From positions 62,001-126,000 of the forward strand of contig DASZBX010000105.1 in NCBI GenBank assembly GCA_035943635.1: a stretch of DNA of 64,000 nt. The letters run 5' to 3'. Within the stretch, counting starts at the first letter, position 1. Every line of letters begins with the position of its first letter. The notes under the pieces were generated by a model, which was not told where the DNA came from, made no database searches, and saw nothing but the letters and a program-made list of their open reading frames with translations. The DNA is from DASZBX01 sp035943635 (GTDB lineage Bacteria > Actinomycetota > Actinomycetes > Streptomycetales > Catenulisporaceae). Made by a program: the position numbers and the translations under genes. Below are positions 41,614 to 51,300 of this stretch, piece by piece.

Positions 41614-42357
41614 ATGACGACTGAAGAGATCACCGCGCACACGATCCTGCCGGCCCGCCGGGAACGGATCGAGCTGAAGACCGCCGACGGCCTGGCCCTG
41701 GTCGGCGAACTGGCCCTGCCCGCGGACCGGGACCCGGTGGCCACCCTGGTCACCCTGCACCCGCTGCCCACGGCCGCCGGGATGATGGACAGCCACGTGT
41801 TCCGCAAGGCGGCCTGGCGGCTGCCCGCGCTGGCGGACCTGGCCGTGCTGCGGTTCAACACCCGGGGCACCGCCTCGGCCGCGGGCCGCAGCGAGGGCGA
41901 GTTCGACGAGGGCGTGGGCGAACGGTTCGACGTCGAGGCCGCCGTCGCCTACGCGGTCGCGGCCGGGCTGCCCGCCCGCTGGCTGGTCGGCTGGTCCTTC
42001 GGCACCGAACTCGCGCTGCGCTACGGCAGCGGGCTCGATGTGGAGGGCGCGGTCCTGCTCTCCCCGCCGCTGCACCGGGCCCAGGACGCGGATCTGGACG
42101 CCTGGGCCGGCTCCGGCAAGCCGGTGCTGGTGCTGGTGCCCGAACACGACGACTACCTCCGGCCGCCGGCCGCCCGCGAGCGCTTCGCCCGGATCCCGCA
42201 GGCCGAGGTGGTCGGGGTGGACGGCGCCAAGCACCTGTGGGTGGGTGAGAAGTACGTGCGGCTGGTGCACGAGCGGATCGTCGGCCGGATCAACCCGGCC
42301 GCGCTGCCGCTGCCGACCGGGTGGTCCGGGCCGTCGGAGAAGTACACCGGCGCCTGA
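41614..42357 (+). CDS. Alpha/beta hydrolase
   Basis: A 247-residue cytoplasmic hydrolase. LVTLHPLPTAAGMMDSH carries the oxyanion-hole HP, LRFNTRGTASAAG is the typical RGxG loop, the nucleophile elbow is GWSFGTEL, the acid is in PEHDDYLRP and the catalytic His in VDGAKHLWVG. It resembles dienelactone-hydrolase/peptidase-like small hydrolases. Substrate unknown. ATG 41614; divergent from the ABC block and convergent with the AI-2E-type gene, only seven bases from its stop. Confidence 0.85.
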   Translation: MTTEEITAHTILPARRERIELKTADGLALVGELALPADRDPVATLVTLHPLPTAAGMMDSHVFRKAAWRLPALADLAVLRFNTRGTASAAGRSEGEFDEGVGERFDVEAAVAYAVAAGLPARWLVGWSFGTELALRYGSGLDVEGAVLLSPPLHRAQDADLDAWAGSGKPVLVLVPEHDDYLRPPAARERFARIPQAEVVGVDGAKHLWVGEKYVRLVHERIVGRINPAALPLPTGWSGPSEKYTGA

Positions 42358-42364
42358 AGCTCGC

Positions 42365-43465
42365 TCAGACCCGCTCCTGCCGGGGCAGCAGCACTTCCCG
42401 GGCGACGTACAGCAGCCCGGCCGACAGCGGGATGGCCAGCAGTGCGCCGATCACCCCGAACACCGCCGCGCCCAGCAGCGCGGCTATCACCGCGATCATC
42501 GCCGGCACGTCCACCGAGCGGGCCATCACCCTCGGGTAGATCACGAAGTTCTCGAACTGCTGGTAGACGATGAAGAACAATCCGGCCACGACCGCCTTCG
42601 TCGGCGAGTCGAACAAGGTCACCAGGACCACGATCAGCGCCCCGAAGGTCGCGCCGATCAGCGGGATCAGGTCGGTCAGGCCGATCAGCAGGGCCAGCGG
42701 CAGCATGTACGGGATGTCCAGCGAGGACAGCATGGCCAGGGCGGCGAGCGCGGCCATCAGGGCGACCAGCACCGCGCCGGAGACGTAGCCGCCGATCCGG
42801 CTGAGCACCTCGTCGCCGAGCAGCCCGACCCGCTCCCGGCGGGAGGCCGGGACCAGCCCGTACACGCCCTGCTTGATCGTGGGCAGCGAGCCGAGGAAGT
42901 ACAGGGTCAGCACTATCACGGTGAAGGTCTTGAACACCGAGGAGATCAGGAAGGTGCCGAAGCCGAGGATGCCGCCGGCGATCGCCTGGGCGAAGTCGGC
43001 CTGGGCGAAGGTGCTCTGCAGCCGGCCGACCACGTTGTACTTCGCGTCCAGCCGCTCGATGGTCGGATTGTGGCTCACCTGCTGCAGGTGCTGGGGCAGC
43101 GAGTTGATCAGCCCGGTGGTCTGGTCGGCCAGCGGCTGCGCGATCGCGGTGATGAAGCCGCCGAACAGGACCAGCAGGCTCACGGCCACGATCAGCACGG
43201 CCCAGCCGCGGCGCACCCCGCGGTCGGTCAGCCGGTCCACGAACGGGCTCAGGCCCACCGCGAGCACCAGCGCGATCACGATCAGGATCAGCACGTCGGT
43301 GATCGCCATCAGCGCGTTCGCCAGGTAGTAGGCCAGGATCAGGCCCAGACCGCCGACGAAGCCTATGTAGTACGGGTGCGACCGCCGGAACGGCCGTCCG
43401 ATCCGGCTGCGCGCGGAGGGCGGCCGGTGCTCCGCCGGGCTGTCCCGGATCTCCTGCGCAGGCAT
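42365..43465 (-). CDS. AI-2E family transporter (PerM/TqsA-like)
   Basis: A 366-residue membrane protein with about seven helices. Family signatures: LILIVIALVLAVGLSPFVDR, then DRGVRRGWAVLIVAV early on, a coiled extracellular segment (residues ~130-190), and LIGLTDLIPLIGATFGALIV with FFIVYQQFENFVIYPRVM later. The family includes TqsA (autoinducer-2 exporter) and Na/H antiporter-like members; the substrate here is unknown. ATG 43465. Confidence 0.9.
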   Translation of the reverse strand: MPAQEIRDSPAEHRPPSARSRIGRPFRRSHPYYIGFVGGLGLILAYYLANALMAITDVLILIVIALVLAVGLSPFVDRLTDRGVRRGWAVLIVAVSLLVLFGGFITAIAQPLADQTTGLINSLPQHLQQVSHNPTIERLDAKYNVVGRLQSTFAQADFAQAIAGGILGFGTFLISSVFKTFTVIVLTLYFLGSLPTIKQGVYGLVPASRRERVGLLGDEVLSRIGGYVSGAVLVALMAALAALAMLSSLDIPYMLPLALLIGLTDLIPLIGATFGALIVVLVTLFDSPTKAVVAGLFFIVYQQFENFVIYPRVMARSVDVPAMIAVIAALLGAAVFGVIGALLAIPLSAGLLYVAREVLLPRQERV

Positions 43466-43644
43466 GCGCCTGATTCTGTCATGCCCGGGCCGGCCGGGCG
43501 CGGGCGGCGCCGGGAGCACGCGGTCGCCCCTCGCCCCGCCTTGCGGGTGAACCGGTCGGGCTCACGCGCAATGCGGGGCGGGCGGGCGGTCCGCGCCGGG
43601 CCCCGGCGGTGCGGGGCTGCGGCGTGCGGAGAGTGCGCGGCGGG

Positions 43645-44574
43645 TCAGCGGCTCTGCGCGGGGACCGAGTCGTCCTCGAAGTCGCTGCTGCTGCTCGGCG
43701 AGCTGATCGCGCCGCCGGTGAGGGTGGCCAGCATCTCGCGGACGTTGTGCAGCTGGGCGTTGATCGAGTCGCGGCGGTGGGTGAGCGCGGCGATCTCCCG
43801 CTCGTGCTCGGACCGGATCCGCTCGGTCTTGGCCCGGGCGTCGGCGACGATGTCGTCGGCCTGGCGCTGCGCGGTCTCGATGTTCTGCCGGGCCCGGCGC
43901 TCGGCGTCGGTGCGCATCTTCTCGGCCTCGAGCCGGATCTGCTCGGACCGGGTCTCCACCTCGGCCAGGTGCTTCTCGGCCTTGGCCTGGCGGGCGGCGA
44001 GGTCGCGCTCGGACTGCTCGCGCCGCTTGGCCAGCTTCGTCTCGAAGTCGGTCGCGGCGGCGGCGGCGGAGGCCCGGATGTCCTCGTAGTGCGCCTCGGC
44101 CTCGGCCCGCTTGGCCGCGGCGTCCTTGGCCGCGTCGGCCCGGATCACGTTGGCCTCGTCCTTGGCCTTCTCGTTCAGCCGCACGCCCTCGGCCTCGGCC
44201 TTGGCCCGGCACTCCTTGCCGTAGGCCTCGGCGTCCGCGCGGACCTGCCCGGCCGCCTGCTCGGCCAGCTCGCGGTGCTGGTCGGCGGCGCGGCGGGCCT
44301 CCTCGCGCAGGTCCTTGGCCTCCTCCTCGGCCAGCCGCAGGATCTTCTCCACCCGCGCGCCGAGACCGGCGTAGGAGGGCTCGGAGTCGCTCAGCTGCGC
44401 CTGGACGGACTGGTTCTCCAGGTGGAGTTCCTCGATCCGCTTCTCGAGGGCGCTCACCCGGGAGACTGCGCTGTCGCGTTCGGCGGTGAGCTTGGTGACA
44501 CGCTCGTTCGTCTGCGGGATGTCGTATCCCTTGCGGACGATTTCCAAGCCGAGAGGCGATGTGATCTCGCTCAT
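43645..44574 (-). CDS. filP: FilP-like coiled-coil cytoskeletal protein
   Basis: A 309-residue protein, almost wholly coiled coil (residues ~20-275) with Ala/Glu/Arg heptads (AKDLREEARRAADQHRELAE, RREQSERDLAARQAKAEKHL). A short non-coiled N terminus (SPLGLEIVRKGYDIPQTNER) resembles the DivIVA-like start of the family. FilP forms filaments behind hyphal tips and stiffens them, working with Scy and DivIVA. It sits directly downstream of scy, as in Streptomyces, but here a 172-base foldback element lies between them. Confidence 0.9.
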   Translation of the reverse strand: MSEITSPLGLEIVRKGYDIPQTNERVTKLTAERDSAVSRVSALEKRIEELHLENQSVQAQLSDSEPSYAGLGARVEKILRLAEEEAKDLREEARRAADQHRELAEQAAGQVRADAEAYGKECRAKAEAEGVRLNEKAKDEANVIRADAAKDAAAKRAEAEAHYEDIRASAAAAATDFETKLAKRREQSERDLAARQAKAEKHLAEVETRSEQIRLEAEKMRTDAERRARQNIETAQRQADDIVADARAKTERIRSEHEREIAALTHRRDSINAQLHNVREMLATLTGGAISSPSSSSDFEDDSVPAQSR

Positions 44575-44861
44575 GCTCTAGTCCATCTCAGTCGAGTTAG
44601 GTGGTGGGGTGGGTCGGGGGGTCGGGTGGCGCTGGTTGAATCCTGGCACGAAATCCGGGGGGACTCGGCCCTCTCGGGTGGATTGGTGGTTCATCCGCTC
44701 GATGGAGTGGTGTCGAGGTGGCTCATCACACTAACCGAGGATCCGGTCCGAGCGTTACCCCGGGTGAGCCGTGGATTTCCGGAGAATCCCCGGAAATCCG
44801 GATCGGAGCGGATAGACCCGGGTCCCGCGACCGAACTGTGACCCACTGACCGGAGCAGCCG

Positions 44862-45033
44862 CCTAGGAGGCTACTGAAGATCTTGGAATGGCCTGGGCGG
44901 TCGCAGCCGGCCGTGTGGGCGATTCGGACAAGCCGCCCCAACCCTTTGTCGGCTTCGGGTGGTTTGACCGGATCGTCCACGCGGCCGGATCCGGCCGCCC
45001 GGGCCGTTTCAAGATCTTCAGTAGCCTCCTAGG
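44862..45033. repeat. Long foldback (MITE-like) element between scy and filP
   Basis: The two ends are perfect 24-bp inverted repeats (44862-44885 and 45010-45033). The inner sequence continues the symmetry without gaps for about 70 bp per arm, with most mismatches being transitions that still allow G-U pairing. The centre lies near 44947. The outermost bases are CCTAGG on both sides, so CTAG could be a target duplication. The scy stop codon (45029-45031) lies inside the right-hand terminal repeat. It encodes no protein. It may be a miniature transposable element or an unusually long terminator/processing hairpin. Confidence 0.8.
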
Positions 45034-48000
45034 AGCTGTCGGACTTGCTCTGGCTGGCGACCGGTTTGAGAACCGGCCCGGCGAGCGCGTCCAGGACGCC
45101 CTGCACCCGGCTCATCTCGGACTTGATCTCCTCCCTGCGTCGGACCAGTGCGTCCACGTCCCGTTTGGCCTCGCCCTTGGCGGTGGCCGCGTCGGCCCGG
45201 GCCTTGGCCACGATCGCGTCCGCGGCCTTCTCGGCCGCGGCCTTCATCGCGGCGGCCTCCGCGGCCGCCTCGCCGCGCACCCGCTGGGCCTCGCGCTGGG
45301 CCGTGGCGACCTGCTCGGCCACCTTGTGCCGCAGCGCCTCGGCGCCGGCGTTCGAGTCGGACGTGGTCTTGGCGGCCTGCGCCTGGGCCTGTTCCAGCTG
45401 CTTGCGGGCCTCGGCGATCAGCTCGTCGGCCCGCTGCGCGGCGGCCTGGAGCGACTCGGCCGCCTGCTTGCGGCTGGCCGTGCTGGTCCGGTCGGCCTCG
45501 GCCGCGGCGTCAGCGCGCAGCCGCTCGGCCGCCGAGTCGGCGTCCGACCGGGTCCGGGCGGACTCGGCCCGGGCCCGTTCGGTCAGCTCGCGCGACTCCT
45601 TCTGCGCCTTGTCCAGCACACCCTCGGCCGTGGACCGGATCCGGTCCACCTCGGCCCTGGCCTCGCCGGTGATCCGGTCGGCCTCGGAGCGGGCGTCGGC
45701 GCGCAGCTTCTCCGAGGCGTTCTTGGCCTCCGCGCGCACCTGCTCGTTGTGCGACGCGGCCTCGGTGCGGATCTTGTCGTTGTGCGCGGCGGCCTCGCGG
45801 CGGATCTGCTCGTTGTGCGCCGCGGCGGCCGCCCGGACCCGGTCGGACTCCTCGGTGGCCTCGCTGCGCAGCCGGTGCGACTCGGCCGCGGCCTCGCCCT
45901 GCAGCCGCTCGGCCTCGGCGGCCGCCTCGGAGCGGACCCGCTCGGCCTCGGCCGCGGCCTCGGCGCGCAGCCGCGCGGACTCGGTGGCCGCCGCCGAACG
46001 CTGCGCCTCGGCCTTGGCCGCCGACTCGGTCAGCAGCGCGGTCGCCTCGGCCTTGGCCCCGTCCAGCACGCCGTCGGCGGAGGCCCGGATCTCGGCCACC
46101 TCCTTCTGCGCGGCGTCCTTGACCCGGGCCGCGTTGGCGGTGGTGTCCTCGGTCAGGCGGGCCGCGTCGGCCTTGGCGTCGGCCAGGGTCTTCTCGGCCT
46201 GCTGGCGCAGCGCCATGGCGGCGGTCTCGGACTCGGCCCGCCGGGCGGCGGCGTCCCGCTCGGCCTGCTCGGCGATGCCCTCCACGGCCCGGCGCACCGA
46301 GGCGGCCTCGTCCTTGGCCTCCTCGACCATCCGGCCCGCGCTGCTGCGCGCGTCGGCCAGCTCGGACTGCGCGGTGGCCCGGGCCTGGCCCAGCTCCTTG
46401 TCCGCGGCGCTCTTGAGCGCGGCGGCCTCGGTCTTCGCGGCCAGCACCAGCTCCTCGGCCCGCTTGGTGGCCTGCTCGACCATCCGGGTGGCCGCGGCCC
46501 GGGCCTCGGCCAGCTCGTTCTGCGCGGTGTTGCGCGCCTCGGCCAGCTCCCGGTCGGCGGTGGCCCGGACCTCGGCGGCCTGGTTGCGGGCCGAGCCGAC
46601 GATCTCGGTCGCCTGCGCGGTGGCCTCCCGGACGGCCTGCTCGGCCGCGGCCTCGGCCTCGGCCAGCCGGCGGTCCGCGCCGTCCTTGATCTGGGCGGCC
46701 TGGTTGCGCGCGATCAGCAGGATCTCGTCGGCCTGCCCGGAGGCCTGGTCGACCAGCCGGCCGGCCGCGGCGGCGGCGTCGGCCCGCTCCTTGTCCGCGG
46801 CCGACTTCAGCTCGGCCGCCTCGCCCTTGGCCGTGCGCAGCAGGCGCGCGGCCTCGGTGGTGGCCTGGTCGACCATCCGGCCGGAGGCGGCCTTCGCGTC
46901 GGCGATCTCGTTCTGCGCCATGGTGCGGGCCTCGGCCAGCTCGCTCTGCCCGGTCTTGCGGGCGTCGGCCAGCTCCTTGTCCGCGGTCGCCCGGGCCTTG
47001 GCCAGCTCGGTGGTGGCGCTGGCCCGGGCCTCGGCCAGCAGCTTCTCCCCGGCCGACTGCCCGGCCGCGCGGGCGGCCTCGGCGTCCTGCCGGGCCTTCT
47101 CGGTCGCCTCGGCGATCTGCTCGGCCGAGCGCTGCCGGGCCTGGTTGACCTCGTTGCGCGCGGCCGTGCGCAACGCCTCGACCCCGGCCTCGGTGTCCAG
47201 CCGCAGCTTGTCCACCTCGGCCGCGACGTCCTCGCGGATCTTGTCCGCGGACGCGGCGGCGGACGCGCGCACCTCCTGCGCCTCGGCCTCGGCGGCCTCG
47301 CGCAGGGCAACGGCCTGCTGCTCGGCCGCGTCGGTGATCTTGCGGGCGGCGGCGGTGGCCACGTCGTGCGCCCCGGACGCCTCCACGTGCTTGGACTCGG
47401 CCGCCTTCTGCAGCCGGACCGCCTCCTGGTGCGCCGCGTCGGTCCGCTCGCGCAGCGCGGTCAGGTCCGCCTCGGCCTCCAGACCGAGCTGGTGCGCCTG
47501 GTCCTGGGCCTGCTCCAGCAGCTTCTCGGCGTTCGCCGAGGCCTGCTCGAGCACCTGGGCGGCCTTGTGCTCGGCCTCGGCGATCTCCTCGGCCGCGCGG
47601 GTGCGGGCCGCGTCCAGGGCCACCCCGGCCTCGGCGGCCGACCGGGCCGCCTTCTCGGCCGCGTCGGCGGTGATCCGCCCGGCCTGGGTGTGCGCCTCGT
47701 CCCGGACCCGCTGGGCCTCGGTCTGCGCCATGTTCAGCAGCTTCTGCGCGCTGATCGACGCGGACGCGGACTGCTCGGCCGAGCTGCGCTCGCGCATCGC
47801 GGCCTGGTCGGCCAGCGCCTGCGCCGCGGCCCGGGACTCGTTGGTGATCCGGGCCGCCTCGGCCGCGGCCTGGGCGACCAGGGAGTCGGCGTGCGCCCGG
47901 GCGGCCTGCGCGGTCTGCTCGGCCTCGGCCTGCAGCGAGGCGCGCATCTGCTGGCCGTAGTCCTGGGCCTGGCGCACGTCGGCCGCGGCCTGCTCGCGCA

Positions 48001-48649
48001 GCTGCCGGGTCTCCGCCTCGACCTGGGCCCGGGCCGCCTCGACCGCCTGCCGGCGCTGGGCCTCGGTGTCCGAGCGCAGCCGCTCGGCCCAGGCCACGGT
48101 CTCGTTGACCTGGGCCTCGCCGCGCTGGCGGTGCTCGGTGAGCTCGGCCTCCATCTGGAGCCGGCGCTGCTCGTAGTCGCTCTGGTACCGGGCCACGTCC
48201 TGCTGCGCCTGGGCCCGGACCTGGTCGGCCTGGGCCTGGGCGGTGCGCAGCATCTGGTCGATCTGGCCGGAGATGTTCTGGTAGCTGGGCCCGGCGTTGC
48301 GGCGCAGCTCGTGCAGCTTGGCCCGCAGCACCTCGATCTGGTAGCCGAGGTCCTCGGCGTGCGTGGTGGCCTTGTCCCGGTCCTCGCGGGCCTGGTCCAG
48401 CGCCTCGGCCAGCTCCTCGAAATGGGCCTCGACCTGGTAGCGGTCGTACCCCTCGAGCTCCTGCCCGCCGCCGGAACCGCTGCCCTGGCCGCCTATCGGA
48501 CCACCCCGACCGCCGTGGCCGCCGCGCGACTGCGCAGGCGGACCGGATGACTGCTCTGCGTAATAGGGCTGATACTGGGGGTCACCGTTGGAGCCATGGG
48601 CAGGCCGGGAACCGTACCCGGTCCGCTCGTCCACGCGCCCATGTCCCAT
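45029..48649 (-). CDS. scy: Scy-type polarity scaffold, giant coiled-coil protein
   Basis: A 1206-residue protein. The N terminus is disordered and Gly/Pro-rich (~1-60). A short DivIVA-like segment follows (YDRYQVEAHFEELAEALDQA), then more than 1,050 residues of Ala/Glu/Arg coiled coil with a long-period repeat (for example blocks around AEADRTSTASRKQAAESL). Scy organises the tip-organising centre in Streptomyces hyphae, recruiting DivIVA and FilP and setting branch points. Streptomyces coelicolor Scy is longer, about 1,300 residues, as I recall. ATG 48649 is used; TTG 48658 is in frame. Its stop codon lies within a foldback element. Confidence 0.93.
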   Translation of the reverse strand: MGHGRVDERTGYGSRPAHGSNGDPQYQPYYAEQSSGPPAQSRGGHGGRGGPIGGQGSGSGGGQELEGYDRYQVEAHFEELAEALDQAREDRDKATTHAEDLGYQIEVLRAKLHELRRNAGPSYQNISGQIDQMLRTAQAQADQVRAQAQQDVARYQSDYEQRRLQMEAELTEHRQRGEAQVNETVAWAERLRSDTEAQRRQAVEAARAQVEAETRQLREQAAADVRQAQDYGQQMRASLQAEAEQTAQAARAHADSLVAQAAAEAARITNESRAAAQALADQAAMRERSSAEQSASASISAQKLLNMAQTEAQRVRDEAHTQAGRITADAAEKAARSAAEAGVALDAARTRAAEEIAEAEHKAAQVLEQASANAEKLLEQAQDQAHQLGLEAEADLTALRERTDAAHQEAVRLQKAAESKHVEASGAHDVATAAARKITDAAEQQAVALREAAEAEAQEVRASAAASADKIREDVAAEVDKLRLDTEAGVEALRTAARNEVNQARQRSAEQIAEATEKARQDAEAARAAGQSAGEKLLAEARASATTELAKARATADKELADARKTGQSELAEARTMAQNEIADAKAASGRMVDQATTEAARLLRTAKGEAAELKSAADKERADAAAAAGRLVDQASGQADEILLIARNQAAQIKDGADRRLAEAEAAAEQAVREATAQATEIVGSARNQAAEVRATADRELAEARNTAQNELAEARAAATRMVEQATKRAEELVLAAKTEAAALKSAADKELGQARATAQSELADARSSAGRMVEEAKDEAASVRRAVEGIAEQAERDAAARRAESETAAMALRQQAEKTLADAKADAARLTEDTTANAARVKDAAQKEVAEIRASADGVLDGAKAEATALLTESAAKAEAQRSAAATESARLRAEAAAEAERVRSEAAAEAERLQGEAAAESHRLRSEATEESDRVRAAAAAHNEQIRREAAAHNDKIRTEAASHNEQVRAEAKNASEKLRADARSEADRITGEARAEVDRIRSTAEGVLDKAQKESRELTERARAESARTRSDADSAAERLRADAAAEADRTSTASRKQAAESLQAAAQRADELIAEARKQLEQAQAQAAKTTSDSNAGAEALRHKVAEQVATAQREAQRVRGEAAAEAAAMKAAAEKAADAIVAKARADAATAKGEAKRDVDALVRRREEIKSEMSRVQGVLDALAGPVLKPVASQSKSDSS

Positions 48650-48759
48650 AGCAACCAATGGTGTCAGAAATCGGGCCGGTGAGGCTCAGACGTTACGAAA
48701 GCGTTCGATCGCGCTCCGATGCTGCTCCCGGCGTGCGCCGTTACGCACCCCGAGTCCCT

Positions 48760-49045
48760 CCTCCGGCGCTAAACACAATACGCCAACTTTGCCCTGATGG
48801 AGATTCCGGGGGGACATCGAATGCTGCTTGTCCCGCTGCGCTCCGTGAGCGGCGGCGGGAGAGCGTGGGATGGATCACACCCTTCGCGATCAGGCGGTTC
48901 GCCTCCCGGGCCGCCCGGTGGCCGGCGACGTGCGAGCCGGCTATCCGCCTGAGGTTCATCCGGAGGCACCGATTGTCGTACTGGTGCACGAGCCCGCTCG
49001 TTGAAGCGCACGCGACGACGACGCCGCCCCGGCGTGCTACAGAGA
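48760..49045 (-). pseudogene. Relic of crotonyl-CoA carboxylase/reductase 3' end
   Basis: Reading the minus strand from about 49045 gives RGGVVVACASTSG, then LVHQYDNRCLRMNLRRIAGS, EANRLIAKGVIHPTLS, GQAAFDV and a degenerate tail. This matches, residue for residue in many places, the C-terminal part of actinobacterial Ccr (GGKVVICASTSGYNHEYDNR, MSLKRIIGSHFANYREAWEANR, GKIHPTLS, GQAAYDV). No start, no upstream catalytic domain and no intact frame remain. Ccr reductively carboxylates crotonyl-CoA to ethylmalonyl-CoA. Functional mce, thiolase and meaB genes lie 5-8 kb away. Confidence 0.75.
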
Positions 49046-49185
49046 CGAGGCGCCGCCCGCTAGATGATCGGCTCCGCGCCCGTCGCGCGGCAGATCGCGG
49101 CCTTCTCCGGCGAGCAGGCCACGCAGGCGAGGCCGGGTCTGCTGTCCGCCGACCCGGCCTTCACCGCCCGTTCCGGTGAACGGTC

Positions 49186-51300
49186 CTACTCGCCGCACAC
49201 GTAGAGCCGCTGGGTCGCCCGGGTCAGCGCCACGTACAGCGTCCGGGTCCCGGCCGGCGACTCGCCGATGATCCGCTCCGGATCCACCACCACCGCGGCG
49301 TCGTACTCCAGGCCCTTCGCGTCCAGGGCGCTGACCACCGTCACCCGCCGGTCGCCGAGCACCCCGGCCGCGCCGAGCCGCGCGGCCACCTCCTCGCGGG
49401 CGGCCAGCGCGGTCACCACCCCGACCGTGCCCTCCACCGCGGCCAGCGCCATGCGCACCGCCTCGGCCGGATCGGCCACCTGCTCCGGCGGGAACCCGGT
49501 CTCGCGCACCGCCCGCGGCAGCTCCAGCTCCGGCATGTCCCGCCTGGCGTACTCGGCGGCGTAGGCGTAGATCTCGGCCGAGTTGCGGTAGTTGGTGTTC
49601 AGCACGTACCGGTTCCGGGCCCGGTCGCCCAGCGCCTCCTCCATCGCGGCCGCCGACTCGGCCGGCACCGGCCAGGAGGACTGCACCGGGTCGCCCACGA
49701 TCGTCCACGAGGCCCGCCGGCCCAGCCGGCCCAGCACCCGCCACTGCATCGGCGACAGGTCCTGCGCCTCGTCCACGATCACGTGCGCGTAGCTGACCCG
49801 CACCCGCTCCGGCCGCCCCGCCCCGCCGAGCCGGTCCGCCCACGAGCTGACCTCGGCCACCCCGGAACCGGCGAACGGGTCCTCCTCCTCGGTCTCGGCC
49901 ACCGGGACGTTGCCCAGCAGCTGGGCCAGCTCGTCCAGCAGCGGCACGTCCTCGACGCTGAACTCCGGCCCGGCGAAGGAGGCGGCCAGCCGCGCCGCCT
50001 GCCGCGGATCGAGCGAGCCGTGGCCGAACCGGGCCAGGTCGGCCGGGTCCGCGCAGGCGCGCAGCACCTCGGCCGCGGACCGGTGCGGCCACCAGCGCTC
50101 GACGAACAGCTCGAACTCGGTCCGGTCCCGCAGCTCCCGGTCGAAGATGGTCCGCTCGGTCCGCCGCCGCTCCCGCAGGTCCTGCGGCAGCTTCTCCCAG
50201 GCCGCCTCGACCAGCACCCCGGCCGCGGCCGAGCGGGCCGCGTTCGGGTACTGGCTGCGGTCGAGCACCTTGCGGCGCAGCGCGTCCAGCTCCCGGCCCT
50301 CGAACCGCAGCACGTGCCCGTGGTACGTGGTCCGGAACTCGCGCGGGGTGTCCGGCGGGGTGGCCCGGGCGGCCCGGCCGAGCACCGGCAGCAGGTCCAG
50401 CGAGCCCTTGAGCGCGGCCAGGTCGGCCGGGTCGTGCCGGGTGGCCCGGACCCCGTCCACCAGGCCGCCGAGCGAGCGCAGAGCCGCGGTCTGCTCGCCC
50501 AGGGAGGGCAGCACCTGTTCGATGTAGGACACGAACACGCTGGACGGGCCGACGATCAGCACGCCGCCGGCCTCGAACCGGCGCCGCTCGTTGAACAGCA
50601 GGTAGGCGGCCCGGTGCAGGGCCACCGCGGTCTTGCCGGTGCCCGGCCCGCCGGTGATCAGGGTGGCCCCGTCGGCCGGGGCGCGCACCGCCCGGTCCTG
50701 TTCGGCCTGGATGGTGGCCACGATGTCGTGCATCACCGCGCCGCGCTTGCGGGTCAGCGCCGCCATCAGCGCGCCGTCGCCGACCACGGTCAGGCCCAGC
50801 CCGTCGGACAGTTCCGGGGCGAGCAGGTCGTCGTCCAGCCGGACCACCGTGCGCCCGGTGCACCGGATGGTCCGCCGGCGCACCACCTCCTGCCGGTCGG
50901 CCGGGGTGGCCTGGTAGAACGCGGCCGCGGCGGGCGCGCGCCAGTCCACGGTCAGCGGCTCGTACTCCTCGTCGCGCACGCCGATCCGGCCGATGTGCCG
51001 CACCTCGCCGTCCTCGAAGTCCAGCCGGCCGAAGACCAGCCCCTCCTCCTGGGAGTCGAGCTTGCGCATCCACACGGCCGCCTGGTAGACGATCACGTCC
51101 CGCTCGACCAGCCCGCCCTCGTGCCCGAACTGGGCCCGCCGGTGGCCCTCCGCCTCGTACGCCCTGGCCTGGTCGCGCATGACCTCCAGCCGGTCGTGCA
51201 CCCGCTCCACGTGCTCCTGCTCCACGGAGAGCTCGAGCTCGGCGGGGGTCGGGCCCGGCCTGGCGCTGCCCGGCTGTTCGGTCGTCGGCGCTGTCGCCAC
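49186..51300 (-). CDS. HelD/HelR-type RNA polymerase-associated ATPase
   Basis: A 704-residue SF1-like ATPase. The N-terminal coiled region (ELELSVEQEHVERVHDRLEV) and the linker VRHIGRIGVRDEEYEPLTVD with WRAPAAAAFYQATPA are characteristic of the HelD family, which pulls stalled RNA polymerase off DNA and in some actinomycetes protects against rifampicin. ATPase motifs: Walker A GGPGTGKTAVALHR, Walker B VIVDEAQDLSPMQWR, and motif VI YVALTRATQRLYV. GTG 51300 follows aaggag. It is divergent from the peptidase gene. A general UvrD-like helicase is the alternative. Confidence 0.9.
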   Translation of the reverse strand: MATAPTTEQPGSARPGPTPAELELSVEQEHVERVHDRLEVMRDQARAYEAEGHRRAQFGHEGGLVERDVIVYQAAVWMRKLDSQEEGLVFGRLDFEDGEVRHIGRIGVRDEEYEPLTVDWRAPAAAAFYQATPADRQEVVRRRTIRCTGRTVVRLDDDLLAPELSDGLGLTVVGDGALMAALTRKRGAVMHDIVATIQAEQDRAVRAPADGATLITGGPGTGKTAVALHRAAYLLFNERRRFEAGGVLIVGPSSVFVSYIEQVLPSLGEQTAALRSLGGLVDGVRATRHDPADLAALKGSLDLLPVLGRAARATPPDTPREFRTTYHGHVLRFEGRELDALRRKVLDRSQYPNAARSAAAGVLVEAAWEKLPQDLRERRRTERTIFDRELRDRTEFELFVERWWPHRSAAEVLRACADPADLARFGHGSLDPRQAARLAASFAGPEFSVEDVPLLDELAQLLGNVPVAETEEEDPFAGSGVAEVSSWADRLGGAGRPERVRVSYAHVIVDEAQDLSPMQWRVLGRLGRRASWTIVGDPVQSSWPVPAESAAAMEEALGDRARNRYVLNTNYRNSAEIYAYAAEYARRDMPELELPRAVRETGFPPEQVADPAEAVRMALAAVEGTVGVVTALAAREEVAARLGAAGVLGDRRVTVVSALDAKGLEYDAAVVVDPERIIGESPAGTRTLYVALTRATQRLYVCGE

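Noticed and set aside
44888..48550. A 1,220-codon open frame antisense to scy
   Set aside because: It is a by-product of the Ala/Glu/Arg coiled-coil codons in very GC-rich DNA (Gly/Leu/Arg-rich translation, no domains). The sense strand has clear Scy features.
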